DNA of 64,000 nucleotides from Microcebus murinus (GCF_040939455.1 NC_134109.1:57502001-57566000), one strand, 5' to 3'. Positions 1-14,019 are shown, counted from the stretch's first letter. The notes: a model not told the origin generated them from the sequence alone. Numbers and translations are program-made.

Positions 1-3000
1 GCAGATTTATAAACATATTTTTTAAAAAATTATCCCTACAAAGCAAAAAAATATAAATATAAAAAGAAGGGTTGAGAAATTCCTAATAGAGGAAAAGAAT
101 TAACAAAATAATATACATGTTAGGCCACATTTGGTTCATGCAATTTTCTTCCATTTCTTTCCAAAAAGGTATATGAATTTTCATTTTCACTTTTTCATAA
201 ATTTCTTTCATTATGAAAGAAAAAATACAGTTTTACAGGAAAAAAAAAGTTTTTCACTGGCTCTTTCTAGCCAGTGAACAAAAGGCAAAAATGAATGAGA
301 AGATATCTAAAAAATTAAATGCTTATGTTATAGTATAATATATAGATTGCATAAGTCATGCATTACCTTATGTACATTTATAAGCATATGCAGGGATAAA
401 ATGTATAAAATAAGAAAAGGGAACTAAACGCTTGCAACAGAAAATAAAAGTATAAAGTTTAGCTCTTTTCTTGTACTATAAAAAACTCAGCCATCATAAA
501 GGCCTGTGCCATTCTTAGGCCACTTTCAGGCAGATTCTGAAAAGCTGGAAAGTAAACACAGGTGTTTTAAAACTAGAGCTGCTGTCACGGACAACCACAA
601 ACACCCTTAACTCTGATGTGGCAACGCCTCTTTCCCGCCCTCCGTTTTTTAAAGCAGTGCCCGAAAAGAAAATGTCAAATGTTTCACCTTTCAACACCTC
701 AGAATAAGTAAGAGCTTAAAGTATTGTTTCACAAATCTCTAGCAAATAGATCATTTTTTCACTGCTTTTCAATGTAGCCAATTAAATATTAATTGCATAA
801 AATAAAAAGAATGTCTTAAAGAATTTCCACCACCCCAACCTTATACTTTCCCCTTGCAGTGTACTTTATAGCAGTTTCTTTAGTTTCTGAAAGCAAAATC
901 TTTCATTTGACCACATTTAGATTGTTTAATCTGTCATATAACTTTTATAGAAAATACCTGATTTTTTCCTTGGGAGGTTTAACACACAAATCAGAAATGA
1001 TAAGAATTTTAGAAAAATTCAGAGTTTTAATTAAAATATGTAATTCTCTTTTATAAAACTGAATATCAACCTACCTCCTTAAATTGTATAAAACAGCCCT
1101 CAAAAAGTAGGGATAAAATTCATTAGGAATTGATGAGTTACTACCTAACTAATGAATATTAAAACTAAAGTAAAACGAAGCCTTTACATTTTACCAGAGA
1201 CATCAAGTTTCAAGTGCTATTAAGAGAATGGCCAAGTAAGTATCTATCAGTTCCCAAATTAATCTTGGAGGTTATTTTGAGAGGTTTAGTTCTACCCTCA
1301 GAATTCCACAAGTAATTCCTTTGTGCAATTCATGTAAGAACTGCTCTGTGAACTCACATTTGTATATTTGATTATTCGTAATAAACTAATAGTAGTTTCT
1401 CAGTGCCTAAGCTTTTAATAAAGAGAGATATCTGCCTTTTTAAATAATAAAAATTAATAGGAATAAAAATAAGACTGAAGAACAGTTTTATATCAATATC
1501 TACTTCTTCTATTTCCTCAGATATTTTATAATTTTCTTTTATATTACCTTTTTTAAAAATGTGAAGAACTAATATCAGAGGTACATGATATTTGGCTAAT
1601 CAGAGGCAATCAACTGTAAATAAGAGAAAAGCAAACTTTCAATATCTTGTTCAGATCCACCCATGCATTATTTCATCTCACATGTGAACGGCATTATATA
1701 GCATTAAAGGACAAAATAATAATGTTAAGTTGTGACATAAACCAACAAATTGAAGAAATTTAAAATGAAATTTGACAGTTCTTAACTGAGTCCACCGTAC
1801 TTTGGTGTTATAACATACACATGATACCTATGGGCACAAAGGAGCAAGGAAAGGGCTGTGTGTCAGGCTTAGAAGTTAATTTCCTTGCCTTTGTTGGTTT
1901 ATATTACCACCTAATATTATGTAAACAATCCGTTTCTAGACAATTTATTTTTTCCTCTGTCATGATGAGCTGAGTTCATTTGTACGTTAAATATCTTTCA
2001 GCATATAAAAATCCAGTTTAACAACAACAGCAGCAAAAGCCCATAAAGGAACACCATTTAAAAATCAAATTTACAAAAATACAAGATATACAAGATTTGC
2101 TTAATTGGAAAGAATGCTATTACTCATATTAATATTTTACAACCTCTAAAAGGGGAAGGTAACTAATGCAAAAGAATTTATTAAAACAAATGTTTTACCT
2201 TGGCATATGCAGGATTTATTAGTAATTCTTTCTTGGTCTTTCTAAAAATAAAGTGCTTACTTGAAAACTTATGGATCTAGATAAAAATCAACATAAGTGT
2301 CTAAAACAAGTTGGATTCCAGAAACTATTAGAATAATAAACGAATGTTTTAAAGAGGTACCTCATAGTTAAAAGCTGATCATAATATAATGGAGCAAAAA
2401 TACAATGGACAAATGTACCATCTTTGATGACTGTGATCATGACTTAATTTCATTATCCTCTTGTTCTAGTAAAAATAGTCATTCTAGTATGCAAAATAAA
2501 TAATTCATGTAATAAAATTCAATTAAAAATTGTCACTTTCAGTAGGAAGGAAAGAAGTGTTGACATATCTTTGGAGTAAAATGCACAAAAATAACAAAAA
2601 TAATTATGTACTTAAAATAGCAAGAATCAAATGGAAGTAAAGATTTAACTAAATAAAACCACAAACAATACAGGAAATAATATACTGGATTATACTGAAA
2701 ACACTTCCTTGGAATATATATGATTATACTGTATGATTCTGTGAAATTATTAAGGAAGTAGAAATAAAAGATAATATAAATACCATTCACATACAATTAT
2801 GGTTGTGCAAGATACAAAGTTAACATTTTCCAAAGAAAAGGCTGTAAGTTATCAAAACTCCCAGAAGCCAATATTATCTGAAAACTTACGGAATTTTTTT
2901 AAGACTGTAAAATATATTCTAAGGAATATATTTAATATGGATACAAAAGAATAAAAATATTGGCAATGTTTTTTGTATTGAATTTTAAATACTAAGCAAT

Positions 3001-4518
3001 AAATTATAGGATCTATAAAATGTGTCTATGAGTCAGTAGGCAAGAGTGATTTTTCCAAGATGCCTTTTTTTGTTTCAGTTAAAATTAAAATCCATGCTGT
3101 CTAATCCTTGGAGTCAATTTGTAATTAAGGGGATTTGATGAGAGACCAGGCACTGAATTAATGATAAAATTTAATATCTGTTTTAATGCATCAACATAAC
3201 AGAAAAACTAACCAACAGTGAACAACACAATAGAGTCATTTTGTTATAGAGGACAGAATATATCTATGTCAATTTGTGAATGTTATTTTTTTTAAAATAA
3301 GTGTACATGCTAAAGTTCTGTGGATGCACTGCTAAAAACAGTATGTCTGAAAATCAACACTCGTGTCAAAAATACTACTAGAATAAGATTCATTTTGTAT
3401 TGCAAACTATATTAGTAAAGGCAGTTACTTTACTAAGAATTTTATGTAATCTCTAATGAAGGACTGAAGACTTTCCATATCATGTCTCAAGTCAGAAACA
3501 CTTTTATTTAGTAGCTGAAGTAAATTAATCATATTTGACAATCATAGGTTTCTTTTCTTAAAAAAATTTTTTTAGTTTAGAAAGAACAAGTAGTTTTTAA
3601 AGATCTATCAAATTAAATTTCACAGTATTTTAAACAACCATCTATACTTGTAGCATTACTATAATGCAATTCATAAGAGAATTGAATACATCACCTAATT
3701 CGGTTACTGGAACCAGCTAAAACTGAAAGAGAAAAGTTTCACGTAACTAGTATTCTCCATGTAACCTCATCCAACTTACTGCTAAAATAACAACACTAAA
3801 AAGATATAAAACTAATAATGTCACCAAAATACTGACATTAGGCTAATATAAAAGTCAAGTTGAATATTAAGCAGAACTAAAATTTAAAAAAACACCATTG
3901 GTATTATTTGAAGAACAAAAAAACCCATACCTCTAAAAGAAAATGGAGAAAATACTTTGTTCCTTTTTTACTTTCCAAACACAAAGTCTATGTTGGGCAA
4001 GCTTTCATATTCAGAGTAAGATATTCCAATTTAGTAGGCTTTGGGTCAGGCCCAGATTTATTATTCTGAACACATTCTTTTGATGATTTGAATATATGCC
4101 TTTATAAAGAACCATTCATCTATATTACCTAACAACCAATCAACTGGACATCTGCTAGGTATTGTTTTTAAAGGTATCCAAGGGATCGTTCCCCAGAATA
4201 TACAATGGACATCTGCTCTTCTGCATCTTCTTGGCCATTAATACCAAAAGTCAACAGGTAAAGAGAAGAAGGAGAAGATAATGGGGTAAGAACAGAGGGT
4301 TAGGAGAAGGCTAGTGATGAAGATACCTACTGCTGATGTGGGCAGAGCCAGAAAAAGCCTGGGAAGAAGGCCTGGCATAGAAAAGTCTCATACACTCCAC
4401 TTTTGTTTACTTTATTGCTCATCTTCTTATTAAAACAATTTCATTTTACCACCCAAATTCCTCTCCAGTTTGACCATAGACAAGAGTACTATGACAAAAC
4501 TTCATCCCGAAGACAGGA
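1..4518. other. AT-rich noncoding sequence, no gene seen
   Basis: No open frame here exceeds 85 codons, and none shows a recognisable protein motif or convincing splice sites. Positions 515-700 are slightly richer in CpG than the surroundings and hold a 60-codon minus-strand frame. I cannot pair it with a clear acceptor and donor, so I do not call it an exon. The rest is probably intronic or intergenic unique sequence and very old unrecognised repeats. Confidence 0.6.
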
Positions 4519-4632
4519 TGAATAAATATTAGCTGGGCAAAGGGAATAGGGCAATAAGCAATATAGGGCATTTCAGTCAGAGGAAATAGCAGGTCCAAAG
4601 ACCAGGTGATACAAAGACTGGAAAAGGATTCC
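4519..4632 (-). mobile_element. L2-like LINE 3' fragment
   Basis: The stretch resembles the reverse complement of the 3' portion of L2, with words such as 'agcaggtccaaagaccaggt' in the right order. It is short and diverged, so the family call is tentative. Confidence 0.3.
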
Positions 4633-4828
4633 ATGATCTATCCAAAGCCAATTCATACAATGATAAATCTGTCTAGTGTGCCTAAAATTCAGTCTCCTAC
4701 TGAAAATTTATGTCTTCTATCAACTACTCATTTAAAAAAGTATAAAATGTATAAAATAGCTCCTGTAGGAAATCTTTCAATGTGATTTTACATTTTTATC
4801 ATTGTTTTTCAAAATAAAATATCAAATT

Positions 4829-5127
4829 CCGGCTGGGTGTAAGTGGCTCAGACCTGTAATCTCAGCATTTTGGGAGGTTGAGGAGGAAGACTGCTTGGAA
4901 GTCAGGAGTTCGATGCCAGCCTGGGCAACAGCGAGACCCCATTTCTACAAAAAATTTAAAAATTTGCTGGGCATGGTGGTGCAAGCCTATAGTCCTAACT
5001 AATGGGGAGGCTGAGGCAGAAGGATCATTGAGCCCAGGAGTTTACAGTGAGCTATGATGATGCCACTGTACTCTATCTAGCCCAAGCAACAGAGCGAGAC
5101 TCTGTCTCCAAACAAAACAAAAAAAAA
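4829..5127 (+). mobile_element. Old dimeric Alu (AluJ-like SINE)
   Basis: A complete dimer runs from a 'ggctgggtg' head through two arms joined by an A-rich linker to a 'gagactctgtctc' end and an interrupted A tail. Imperfect target-site duplications flank it: 'atcaaattcc' just before and 'atcgaattcc' just after. Divergence is high (many CpG sites lost, interrupted tail), so it is an early insertion. It is noncoding; the 66-codon frame across it is fortuitous. Confidence 0.9.
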
Positions 5128-5139
5128 ATCGAATTCCTA

Positions 5140-6079
5140 AAATAATACTATGAATCTCAAAATTAGAAAAACATTATTAGTAATCAATGTTAAAAGCAAT
5201 TAAATACAAGTATGGTAAATACTACATTTGTGGTTTGTCATCGATAATCTCTACAGAAATTTCCCATAAAAATTCAGTATTCCTTTCATGGCAGAGGTTA
5301 TATAGCTCACTATTGTCTCATCTGCACCTCATCAGTTTTTATTGTGTCTTGATGGACTTGATGAACCTATTAATATATGAGCTACAATGATTTGGCTATT
5401 CCTGGTGCTATAATCCATGGAGCTGCTCTTCAAGGTAATTGTTCATTTCAGAAAACCCATAATAAATGCTATTAGAGTAATTCCCCATTTGGTATGCAAA
5501 GACTATAAACCTGGTCTAGCTGAGGGTCTTGTTTGCACAGAAAGACACTATTTAGTGAAACAAATTATTGAGTGGAAAACAAAGTATGGCATGAGAACAG
5601 AATGCCACTAGGGACCAAGGCAGAATCTCTCTCCATCTCCTTTGCTCATAAATTTGTTTTCTTTATATACTAACTCCATTTTCTCCTCTATCCCAACTGG
5701 CTACTTCATACACAACTTCAGACTGCATGTGGCCTATAGCAGCCTACCCTGCCCTATCCACCCTCATGATCATTTGGTTCAGCATTCAAAGCTGACTGGC
5801 CCATTCCCTCTGTTTCCCAATTCCACATTATGGAAGGAAAAATCTGACCTATCAATTATTTCAAACCAGGCCATACAGGTCAAGATCTCTAGCTAGCTTT
5901 GGGTTAGACAGACATGCAGCAGATTTCTCATAGAAAGTGAATGGTTGGGGGATGGGTAAAAGAATTTGAGTAGACAACAATAAAGGTTTGTTAAAACTCT
6001 CTATTCTTTAAAATAAATCTTCCTCAGTGTTAATACACATTACACTTTAACCCTCCTGCTTATACTTAATAGCTGCACT
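5140..6079. other. Noncoding, no recognised element
   Basis: The short open frames here (60-84 codons) match nothing I recognise and lack splice context. Pyrimidine-rich parts near 5640-5830 could be very old LINE sequence, but I cannot support a family. Confidence 0.5.
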
Positions 6080-6470
6080 CAATAAAAATTTACATTTTGT
6101 CTACTTTTAAACTTTCCATTTACTGGAGTGAAGGCTTCCACTATCACTTCTGAACTGCAAGTGGTATAACAAAGCTACTACCACTGCCCTAACTAGCAAA
6201 TCAAATGGACAATTTGATATTATTTGACTTCTATATAGCATTTTACACTGTGAACCACTACATTCATAATTTTTTTTTTCTATGATAACAAACTCTTGGT
6301 CATCTTCATATCTTTCTATTTCTCAGTCTCTTTTGTGAACCACTTATTTTTGTGTACCATCACATAAATGTTGGAATTCACTATTGTTGCATCTTTTTAT
6401 TTTTCTTCTATTACTAAATCTGATTTCTGAATATTCCCATATACTTCCATGGTTTGAATACAACCTGTAC
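6080..6470 (+). mobile_element. L2-like LINE fragment
   Basis: The order of words around the 'cactgtgaaccact' segment and the following 'tctcagtctcttttgtgaa' parallels the L2 ORF2 3' region. The same portion recurs in the clearer L2 copy near 55.9-56.1 kb. It is strongly diverged and its ends are uncertain. Confidence 0.35.
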
Positions 6471-6529
6471 AAGCTCTGGTATGATTCTCTTCCTTGTCAA
6501 ACCATTTCCTGAAACTGTACTTCCCATTG

Positions 6530-6870
6530 TAGGTTACTTATGCATTGAGGGAAAAATATACATAGAAGAGTATTTATCAACATTTTGATTATGATACTGA
6601 AAAGCTGGAAACAATCAAAATTTCTAAAATAGGGGACTGAGAAAATTAAATGTTATGTATCAAGGCACTGGAATTTATAGATCCAATAAAAGAATCATGC
6701 AGATCTGGATTTATAGATAGAGAAAGATATTCATGACAGATTATAAGTTACTCCATTTTTATTCAAAATATATGCATAAGAATATTGAGGGAAAAAAGTG
6801 TGGAATCACTGGCTTCAATTATATGTGTCCATTTCTGAAACAATCCCTGTGGCCAAGGGAATTTAATATT
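6530..6870 (+). mobile_element. Ancient L1/HAL1-like 3' fragment
   Basis: A diverged run resembles the conserved 3' part of very old L1-type elements: a low-complexity 'gctggaaacaatc' segment, then an 'aggggactgagaaaattaaat' type phrase. The orientation is plus. The subfamily is not resolvable by eye. Confidence 0.3.
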
Positions 6871-7689
6871 CTTATTGGTTAGGACTGAGACCACAGGGCT
6901 ATCACTTCCAATTAAAGTACATCTGAGAATGGAGGAAACTTAGTTTCTTACTGGAGAACCGGGGTCATAAATATCAGATGCAAGATAAATTAACTCAGTA
7001 GCAAAATTACTGCTGAGCAGCACCATTAAACTGGAAATGAAAGAAAACAGAGAGGGAGGTAGGGAGGGTGAGGGAAGAGAAAAGGAGGGAGGAAGGGGAG
7101 GAGCAAGCAGGTGATATATAAGAAAAAAGTACATAAAGTTCTGAAGATTTAAGCAGTCCAAAGAAGAATAATGATAAAATGTATATGTATAATCTAAGAA
7201 GGCATCAGTCATAAATATTTATACAACAAACAATAAATACAGCAGCCAAATGTATAAAGCAAAAAATTCCTAGAAATTATGAGAAAATTATAAAGAAAGA
7301 ATTATAGTGGCAGGCTTAGTATAGAGTACTTAAAAATGTGACTTCAGTTGAATATATGTATACACATATATATAAAACTCATTGAATATAGGCATATTGA
7401 ATATATATCTCATACTCTGAGAACAGAGAATAATTTTTTTACTTAAGCCAATGAAAGCATTCATAGTAGATTACTTGGCAAGGAAAAAATTAATACATTT
7501 TAAAATATAGAAATTTAAGTTATTAAATTCATTTCCTAAATTACTCTGGATCAGACCAAAAATAAAAACAGAAACAAACTACTATCTAGGAAAATAATTT
7601 TTTAAAAAAGAAAACCTTTGATCCTTTCAAAAACTATGAGACATAGCTGAAATTATAGTCAGAGTAAATGTGTAGCCTTACGATTTTAT

Positions 7690-9570
7690 TATTTTTAACA
7701 TAAGGACTGAGGTGAGCTAATTAACTTGGAAAAATTAAAAGAAGAGAATAAAGATAATGAAAAGGAAAATAGAAATAGAAAATTTAACAAATTAAAAGGA
7801 TTGATAAAAACTAAACACTTATTAAAAGAAAACAAAATGGATTTAAGCCCAGGAAAGACTAAGGACAAAAAAAGAGAATACGAATATATGCTATAACAAA
7901 GATGAGGCACAGTGACATAGAAATAGAGGAGGTTAAAAAACAAGAGAATTATCCATAATTCCTTGATACAAAATCTGATAAGTCAGAGGCATAGGATGCT
8001 TTCCTAGCCAAATACACAAACCACTAAAATTGACTTAAGGAGTAGATGGACACATAGAAACAACAGAAAAAATTAAAAATTCACTGTGTAAAAAGGCACT
8101 AGGACCATATGGTTTTAAAAATGAATTCTATTTAAGGCAAGATCATTCCAATGTAATTTAAACTTGTTAAGACCACAGTTAAAGGTAGAAATTTATATCA
8201 TTCATTACGCTTAATATCAAGACTGATACAGCCACAACAATCTTGAAAAAGAACAAAGTTAGAGGAATCACAGGTCTTGATATAATGGCTATTACAAAGC
8301 AATGGTAATCAAGATAGTATGATAATAGCATAAGGATAGATATATTATCAATGGAATAGAATTGAAAACCCAGAACTAAATCCTCATATTTATGGTCAAT
8401 TGACTTTTGAGAAGGATGACAAGACAATTCAATGGGGAAAGAATAGTGTTTTCAACAAATGACATGAAGACAACCAGATATCCACATACAAAAGAATTCA
8501 TTAGGACCCCCACCTCACCCCACACACAAAAGTTAACTCAAAATTGTTCATAAATCTAAATGTTAGAGCTAAAACTATAAAACTTCTAGAAAAAAAACAT
8601 AGGTGTAAATTTCTGTAAACTTGAGTTAGGCAAAGCCTTCTTAGATCAGAACCAAATGCACAGGCAATGAAAAAAAATGGATAAAGTGGAATTAATAAAA
8701 ATTTTAAACTTTTGTGTGTTAAAGTAAGTACACTATCAAAAAAGTGAAGAGACAACCCACAAAATGAGAAAATTATTTACAAATCATATATCTGACAAGG
8801 AACTTGTATCCAGAGCATATAAATTTTATAACTCAATAATAAAAAAGACAAATAACCCAACTGAAAAACAGGCAAAGTGTCAAAACAGGAATATCTCTAA
8901 AGAAGATGTACAAATGGCCAATAAGTATATAAAAATATTTTCCTAATTATTAGTCATTAAAGAAATATAAATCAAAAGTATAATCAGATACTACCTCACA
9001 CTCACTAAGATGGTTATAATAACAATAATAAAAACGGATAGTTTTGATGAGGATGTGGAAAGTTTGGAAAACTTATCCTAGGTATATAATCAAGAGAAAT
9101 GAAAACATGACCAAACAAAAAATTGCACGTAAATGTTCACAGCAGCATTATTCATAAACCCCAAAAGTAAACAATGTAAATGTTCATCAGCTTATGACTT
9201 AATATACAAAATATGGTATATCTGTACAATGAATATTATTTATCAATAAAAGGAATGAGGTACTGATACATGCTACAATGTGGATATACTTTAAAAACTT
9301 TGATAAGTGGAAGAAGCCAATTACAAAGGACCATATATCGTAGAATTTCTTTTATATTAAATATCTAGAATAGCCACATCTATAGAGATAGAAAGTGGAT
9401 GAGTAGTTGCTTGGGGCTGCTAGAAGGATGTTGGAGGGAATGAGGAATGACAGATTATGTGTATGGAATTTTTTTGAAGAAAGGTGTTGGAAATGTTCTA
9501 AAAAATTAGCTTATGGTAATGACTGAACACATCTGTGAATATACTGAAAAACATTAAACTTTTTATTTCA
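7690..9570 (+). mobile_element. Ancient L1 (L1M-type), ORF2 3' half and 3'UTR
   Basis: Recognisable ORF2 phrases appear in the correct order. Near 8110 is the decayed 'ggaccatatggt' segment before the RT domain, at 8280-8480 the 'aatcaagatagtatg' to 'ttcaacaaat' block, and at 8761-8945 the 'gagaaaattatttacaaatc' block. A 3'UTR with 'ttgcttggggctg' follows near 9410. All frames are broken by stops and indels, and the left boundary is diffuse. It is a dead, pre-primate to early-primate copy. Confidence 0.7.
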
Positions 9571-9616
9571 AAGTTTTGAAATACCTCCCACCACCCCAAA
9601 AGAGAAACAAAATACC

Positions 9617-9674
9617 AAAAAAGATAAAATAAAATAAAATAAAATAAAATAAAATAAAATAAAATAAAATAAAA
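9617..9674 (+). repeat. (TAAAA)n simple repeat followed by (TA)n
   Basis: About ten near-perfect 5-bp TAAAA units lie directly 3' of the L1M end, so the tract probably grew from that element's A-rich tail. A short (TA)n run follows at about 9720-9733. Confidence 0.9.
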
Positions 9675-9810
9675 AGCAAACAAAAACCAACAGGAAAAAT
9701 TGGGAAAAAACAAGAACAAATATATATATATATCTATTTATATTCACATATACATACTCCCACACATGCACACCCTAGAACATATGAAGAAAATAGTCAA
9801 CTCTTAATTG

Positions 9811-9893
9811 ACTCACTCTTAATTAGCGAAATATCACTATTTCGCTAGTGATATTTCACTAAATAACTCACTCTTAATTAGTGAAATATCAAA
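9811..9893. repeat. Local direct repeat with an embedded hairpin
   Basis: A 26-bp unit starting 'actcactcttaatta' occurs at 9811 and again at 9866 (offset 55). Between them a 14-bp near-perfect inverted repeat (9826-9839 with 9846-9859, loop 'tttcgc') can form a hairpin. It looks like a slippage or template-switch scar; no function is evident. Confidence 0.75.
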
Positions 9894-9964
9894 AACAAAA
9901 CTAAATAAAAAAAACCCCTGATGCAGTACCAAAAAAGTAAAACTCTAGGTCAATTTCATTCATG

Positions 9965-10200
9965 TTCAAGAATGTGTACTTTGAGTCACACTGCCTGGGT
10001 TCAGATCTGAGGTTCACCCATTACTCCTATCCATAACATTGGTCAAGTTAGTTAATTCATATTTTTCAGTTTCTTCACCTATAAAATAGGAATGGTTGTA
10101 CAACCTATCTCATAAGGTCACTTTGTATGCTTTAATATATGTAAAGCAATTAGGAACAGTGCCTGGCACTCAGTAAGTACTATATCAGAGCACACATTTA
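9965..10200 (-). mobile_element. MIR SINE
   Basis: It reads as the reverse complement of MIR. It has 'ctgcctgggttcaga' at the left, then 'cttcacctataaaatagga', 'ctcataaggtca' and the diagnostic 'cagtgcctggcac' core-to-tail segment at the right. The age is typical of MIR, shared by all placental mammals. Confidence 0.85.
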
Positions 10201-10437
10201 TAAATGTAATTTTTAACTTCTCAGGAAAACAATGACAAAATAAATCCAACAAATTATTCAAGGAATTTTCAATATAAATTTGTTAATCTACTAACAAAAC
10301 CTCTTGAAAAATAATTCTAGAAAGAAACTACATTAATATGACAAAACATTTATCAAAATACAAATAGTAGATGAAATGCTTCTTCCTAATACGCAGAAAG
10401 CTGGAATGAGTATCATTGTACATTAACAATAAGAGAA

Positions 10438-10785
<348 letters not shown>

Positions 10786-11244
10786 GCTGAATAAAGTACA
10801 GTCATGACTTTTCAGGAGCCCATTAGAGAGCCAAGCTCACAGGGGAATCAAGCAGTTTGAATTACAAGGAGGAACAAGCATCTAAGGAGAAATGGAATGA
10901 ACGAACTAGCTTACCTAGGGTAGAGCATGGAAAGACATGAGGCTAGCTGCTACTCAGAACTCCTGAGAACATATGACAAAGGGGAGTCTGTACTCACTCA
11001 TAGGCTTTTTTACACAGATCTCTACTTGGTGCTCATGAGAAATATCAAGGGCAGGAAAGGAGCCCAGAGATAGTGTCCCTGGAGATGCAGGCACGCAGAA
11101 CTTACTTGGATTTCACCCATTTTTACACACTCTCCTTCTCCTGCCCCCTTTCCCTTCATCCCTTCCTTCCTTTCTAGTATATAATTCTGTGACACTTTAG
11201 TATCACCACAATGGGAATACAGAAGTGTTACATTGAAATTCTTT

Positions 11245-11372
11245 CCTCTTTTTTTGAGATGGGCTCTCACTATGTTGCCCAAGCTGGCTTGGAACTCCTG
11301 GGCTCAAGCCCTCCTCCAATCTCAGCCTCCAGAGCAGCCAGACTACAGAAGCATGCCATGTGCCTGGCTCCT
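11245..11372 (-). mobile_element. Alu-related monomer (FLAM/left-arm type)
   Basis: On the minus strand a roughly 120-bp 7SL-derived unit starts at a T run ('ctttttttgagat' on plus). It carries 'tcactatgttgccca' and 'ctgggctcaagc', then ends at 'gcctggct' without a second arm. It is either an old free monomer or a truncated Alu. Confidence 0.7.
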
Positions 11373-11399
11373 ATTACCTTTTATTAGTTATATCCTGTT

Positions 11400-11955
11400 C
11401 CCCTACCTAACCCCTAGCATCCACTCATTTGTTCTCCATCACTATAATTTTGTCACTTTGGGACTGTTATATAAAAATGGAATCATACGAATTTAACCCT
11501 TTGAGAATGGCTTTTTCATTCAATATAATGTCCCTGACATCCATCTGAATAATGCATGTATTGTTTGTCCCTTTTATTGCTGAGTAATATTCTATTGTCT
11601 GGAGGTTTATCTACTGATCCACTGAAGGGTATCTGGCTTCTCCCTGGTTTTGGTCAATTACAAATAAAGCTGCTATGAACATTTGTGTACATGATTTATG
11701 TGGACATAAAGTTTAATTTCTCTGAGATAAAGACCCAGGAGTACAATAGCTGGGTTGTATGGTAAGTGTAAGGTAACTTTGTAAGAAACTACCAAGCAGT
11801 TTTCCAGAGTGGATGCACTGTTTTACATTTTTACCAGCAATGTTATTAGAGATTAAGTTTCTTTACATCCTATCAACATTTGGTATTATCAGTATTTTCT
11901 ATTTAGTACGTTAATAGGTCTGATATGGTATCTAATTATGGCTTTAATAAATATG
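11400..11955 (-). mobile_element. Ancient L1 ORF2 3' end/3'UTR fragment
   Basis: Reverse-complement phrases of the old L1 3' region run in order: 'aaaatggaatcatacg', 'ttattgctgagtaatattct', 'aataaagctgctatgaaca', 'ccaggagtacaatagctgg' and 'ttttccagagtgg'. The protein frame is degenerate. Confidence 0.8.
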
Positions 11956-12589
11956 TAAATTCTGAAAAAGAAATTTAATTTTAAAAAGTTTTTAAAATAA
12001 TAAAATTAAAGTTTAAAATTTCTGAGTACTTTTCTCAAATATTCTGCTTCAGTAATCTTGGAATTGAGTCCAGGAATCTGAATTTCTATATTTATACTAT
12101 TATCCAGGTACTCTGCTTCTGAATAATCTATCCTTAAGAAATGTACTGTCTTAAAAAATTTCTCTCTCACGTATCCTTTCTCAGGAAGGTATTAGAGAAT
12201 GTGTTCCATAAGAAAGAAAGAGTAAATCAAAAAAAGAAAAAAATGGAATCAAGAAAATATGGGATCCAATATAGGAGAAACCAAAGGAATCCACAAAATG
12301 ACATTGAAGATAGATTCCAAGACCAGTATGTATAGCAGTCTTATAAAGCAATCACTCTAGATTCTCTTCAAAAAAGGTAATATTTTCAGGTCACCTGATG
12401 TACCTGCATGCATTAACAGGAGAGGATACATGGATGTATTAGTAATAGATACACAGTATACAAACAAACTAAAAGTTCAGAGAAAGGCAAAATATTAAAA
12501 AGAAAGGAAACCTGGTTTTTCAAGAATTGTGAAAAGTCTGAGAATTTTACCCTAGTTGCAAGCTCAAAATTTAGCCAGCTACAGCTTCA

Positions 12590-12860
12590 TTCATGATGGC
12601 GTAAGACACAAGAATTCTGGGTCACAGATAAGGACTTTATTTACTCAGGTACAGCAAATAGCATAAATGTTATGCACTGGTTCCCTTTGCTCCCCAAGTC
12701 CCATGGGGGCACTGCAGAGAGGCTCAGGTGCATACTGCACACATAGTGGGTTTGCAATACACCTGAAGAACTCTATGTTCAGGGAACCCAAATCTTTTAT
12801 AATATGATGCATGTAAATCAGCCCAACCTATGCCTCAGAGGAAGACCTTATTTTTATTAT
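12590..12860 (-). mobile_element. Possible solitary LTR fragment
   Basis: On the minus strand a GC-richer block leads to 'aataaagtccttatctgtg', an AATAAA signal followed by a short U5-like stretch, as at the end of a retroviral LTR. No internal retroviral sequence or clear TG...CA boundaries were found, so this is only a suggestion. Confidence 0.3.
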
Positions 12861-12884
12861 ATTGGACAGTAAACACCCTCTCCT

Positions 12885-13127
<243 letters not shown>

Positions 13128-13172
13128 TAGTTTAGAACAAAGGCAATTAGTGTCTCTATAAGACATGTAGAA

Positions 13173-13173
<1 letters not shown>

Positions 13174-13204
<31 letters not shown>
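13174..13204 (+). repeat. (AC)n microsatellite
   Basis: About 15 uninterrupted AC units. A short (TA)n run lies about 100 bp downstream (13299-13311). Confidence 0.95.
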
Positions 13205-13207
<3 letters not shown>

Positions 13208-13769
13208 TACATGGGAAAACTGTATCCCAACATGGCTAATTTAGAGGGTCACAACCAGCATTAGTTTTTAAAAAATTAGAGTAAAGAGTGTCTAAGTATA
13301 TATATATATATGCCATGAGAGTATGTATCCTTCCCTCAAATTTTCGCTTTAGTTTTATATTTATGTGTTTGTACATTAACTAGATCATGACATAAAATGT
13401 AATTCCTACTGAGATATTTAAAAAAATATTTTACTATATGGTCATCTACGAATATTTACTTAGAACAATGTAAATACTAAACAATGAACTAATGAAAAGG
13501 TGATAAAACTATATCTTCATCTTCACAGTAGGAAGACATTAAATAACAACTAAAAATGAAAAATCCAGAGATAATATAAGCTTTTCATTTAGGCATATAA
13601 TGAGGATATGGAATAAAGAACTAAGCAAGTTGAAAGTGATTTTTTTTCTGTGAAGCAGAAATCAGGTAAGGTAGATGAGGAAGTAGACTGCTAATTTTTT
13701 TTACAACCCTTATAGAACCATTTGAATTTTAAAAATAGGTGCTTTATTAAAAACAAAAATTTAAAAAAC

Positions 13770-13990
13770 ATTTTTTGATCACTAAATATGGTTGAATATT
13801 TACACACAAAAGTATTTTTCAGAGCGGTATTCACAAGAGTGCAAAACTATCAGCAACCTAAGTATTTAACTTTATTTAAAGAAAGTTAAAATTATGGTGT
13901 ATTTATACGTTGCAAATTATGTAGAATTTCAAGGGGATATTTATAAAGAGTATTTAAGTCTACTGAATAAAGCTTATGGAGTATTAAGCA
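13770..13990 (+). mobile_element. Ancient L1/HAL1-like fragment
   Basis: The segment with 'ggtattcacaagagtgc', then 'agcaacctaagta' and 'attatggtgtatttatacg', follows the order of the conserved C-terminal ORF2 region in very old L1-type elements. Divergence is high. Confidence 0.3.
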
Positions 13991-14019
13991 GGGAAAGCAG
14001 GATACTAAATTGCATGTGT

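Noticed and set aside
515..697. 60-codon minus-strand frame in a slightly CpG-richer patch
   Set aside because: No convincing acceptor/donor pair or protein motif is present; the length is within chance.
2539..2796. 85-codon hydrophobic minus-strand frame
   Set aside because: AT-rich noncoding DNA yields Tyr/Phe/Ile-rich frames by chance; there is no signal, motif or splice context.
9498..9771. Phe/Ile/Leu-rich minus-strand frames resembling membrane peptides
   Set aside because: They are produced by the (TAAAA)n repeat read in reverse, not by a gene.
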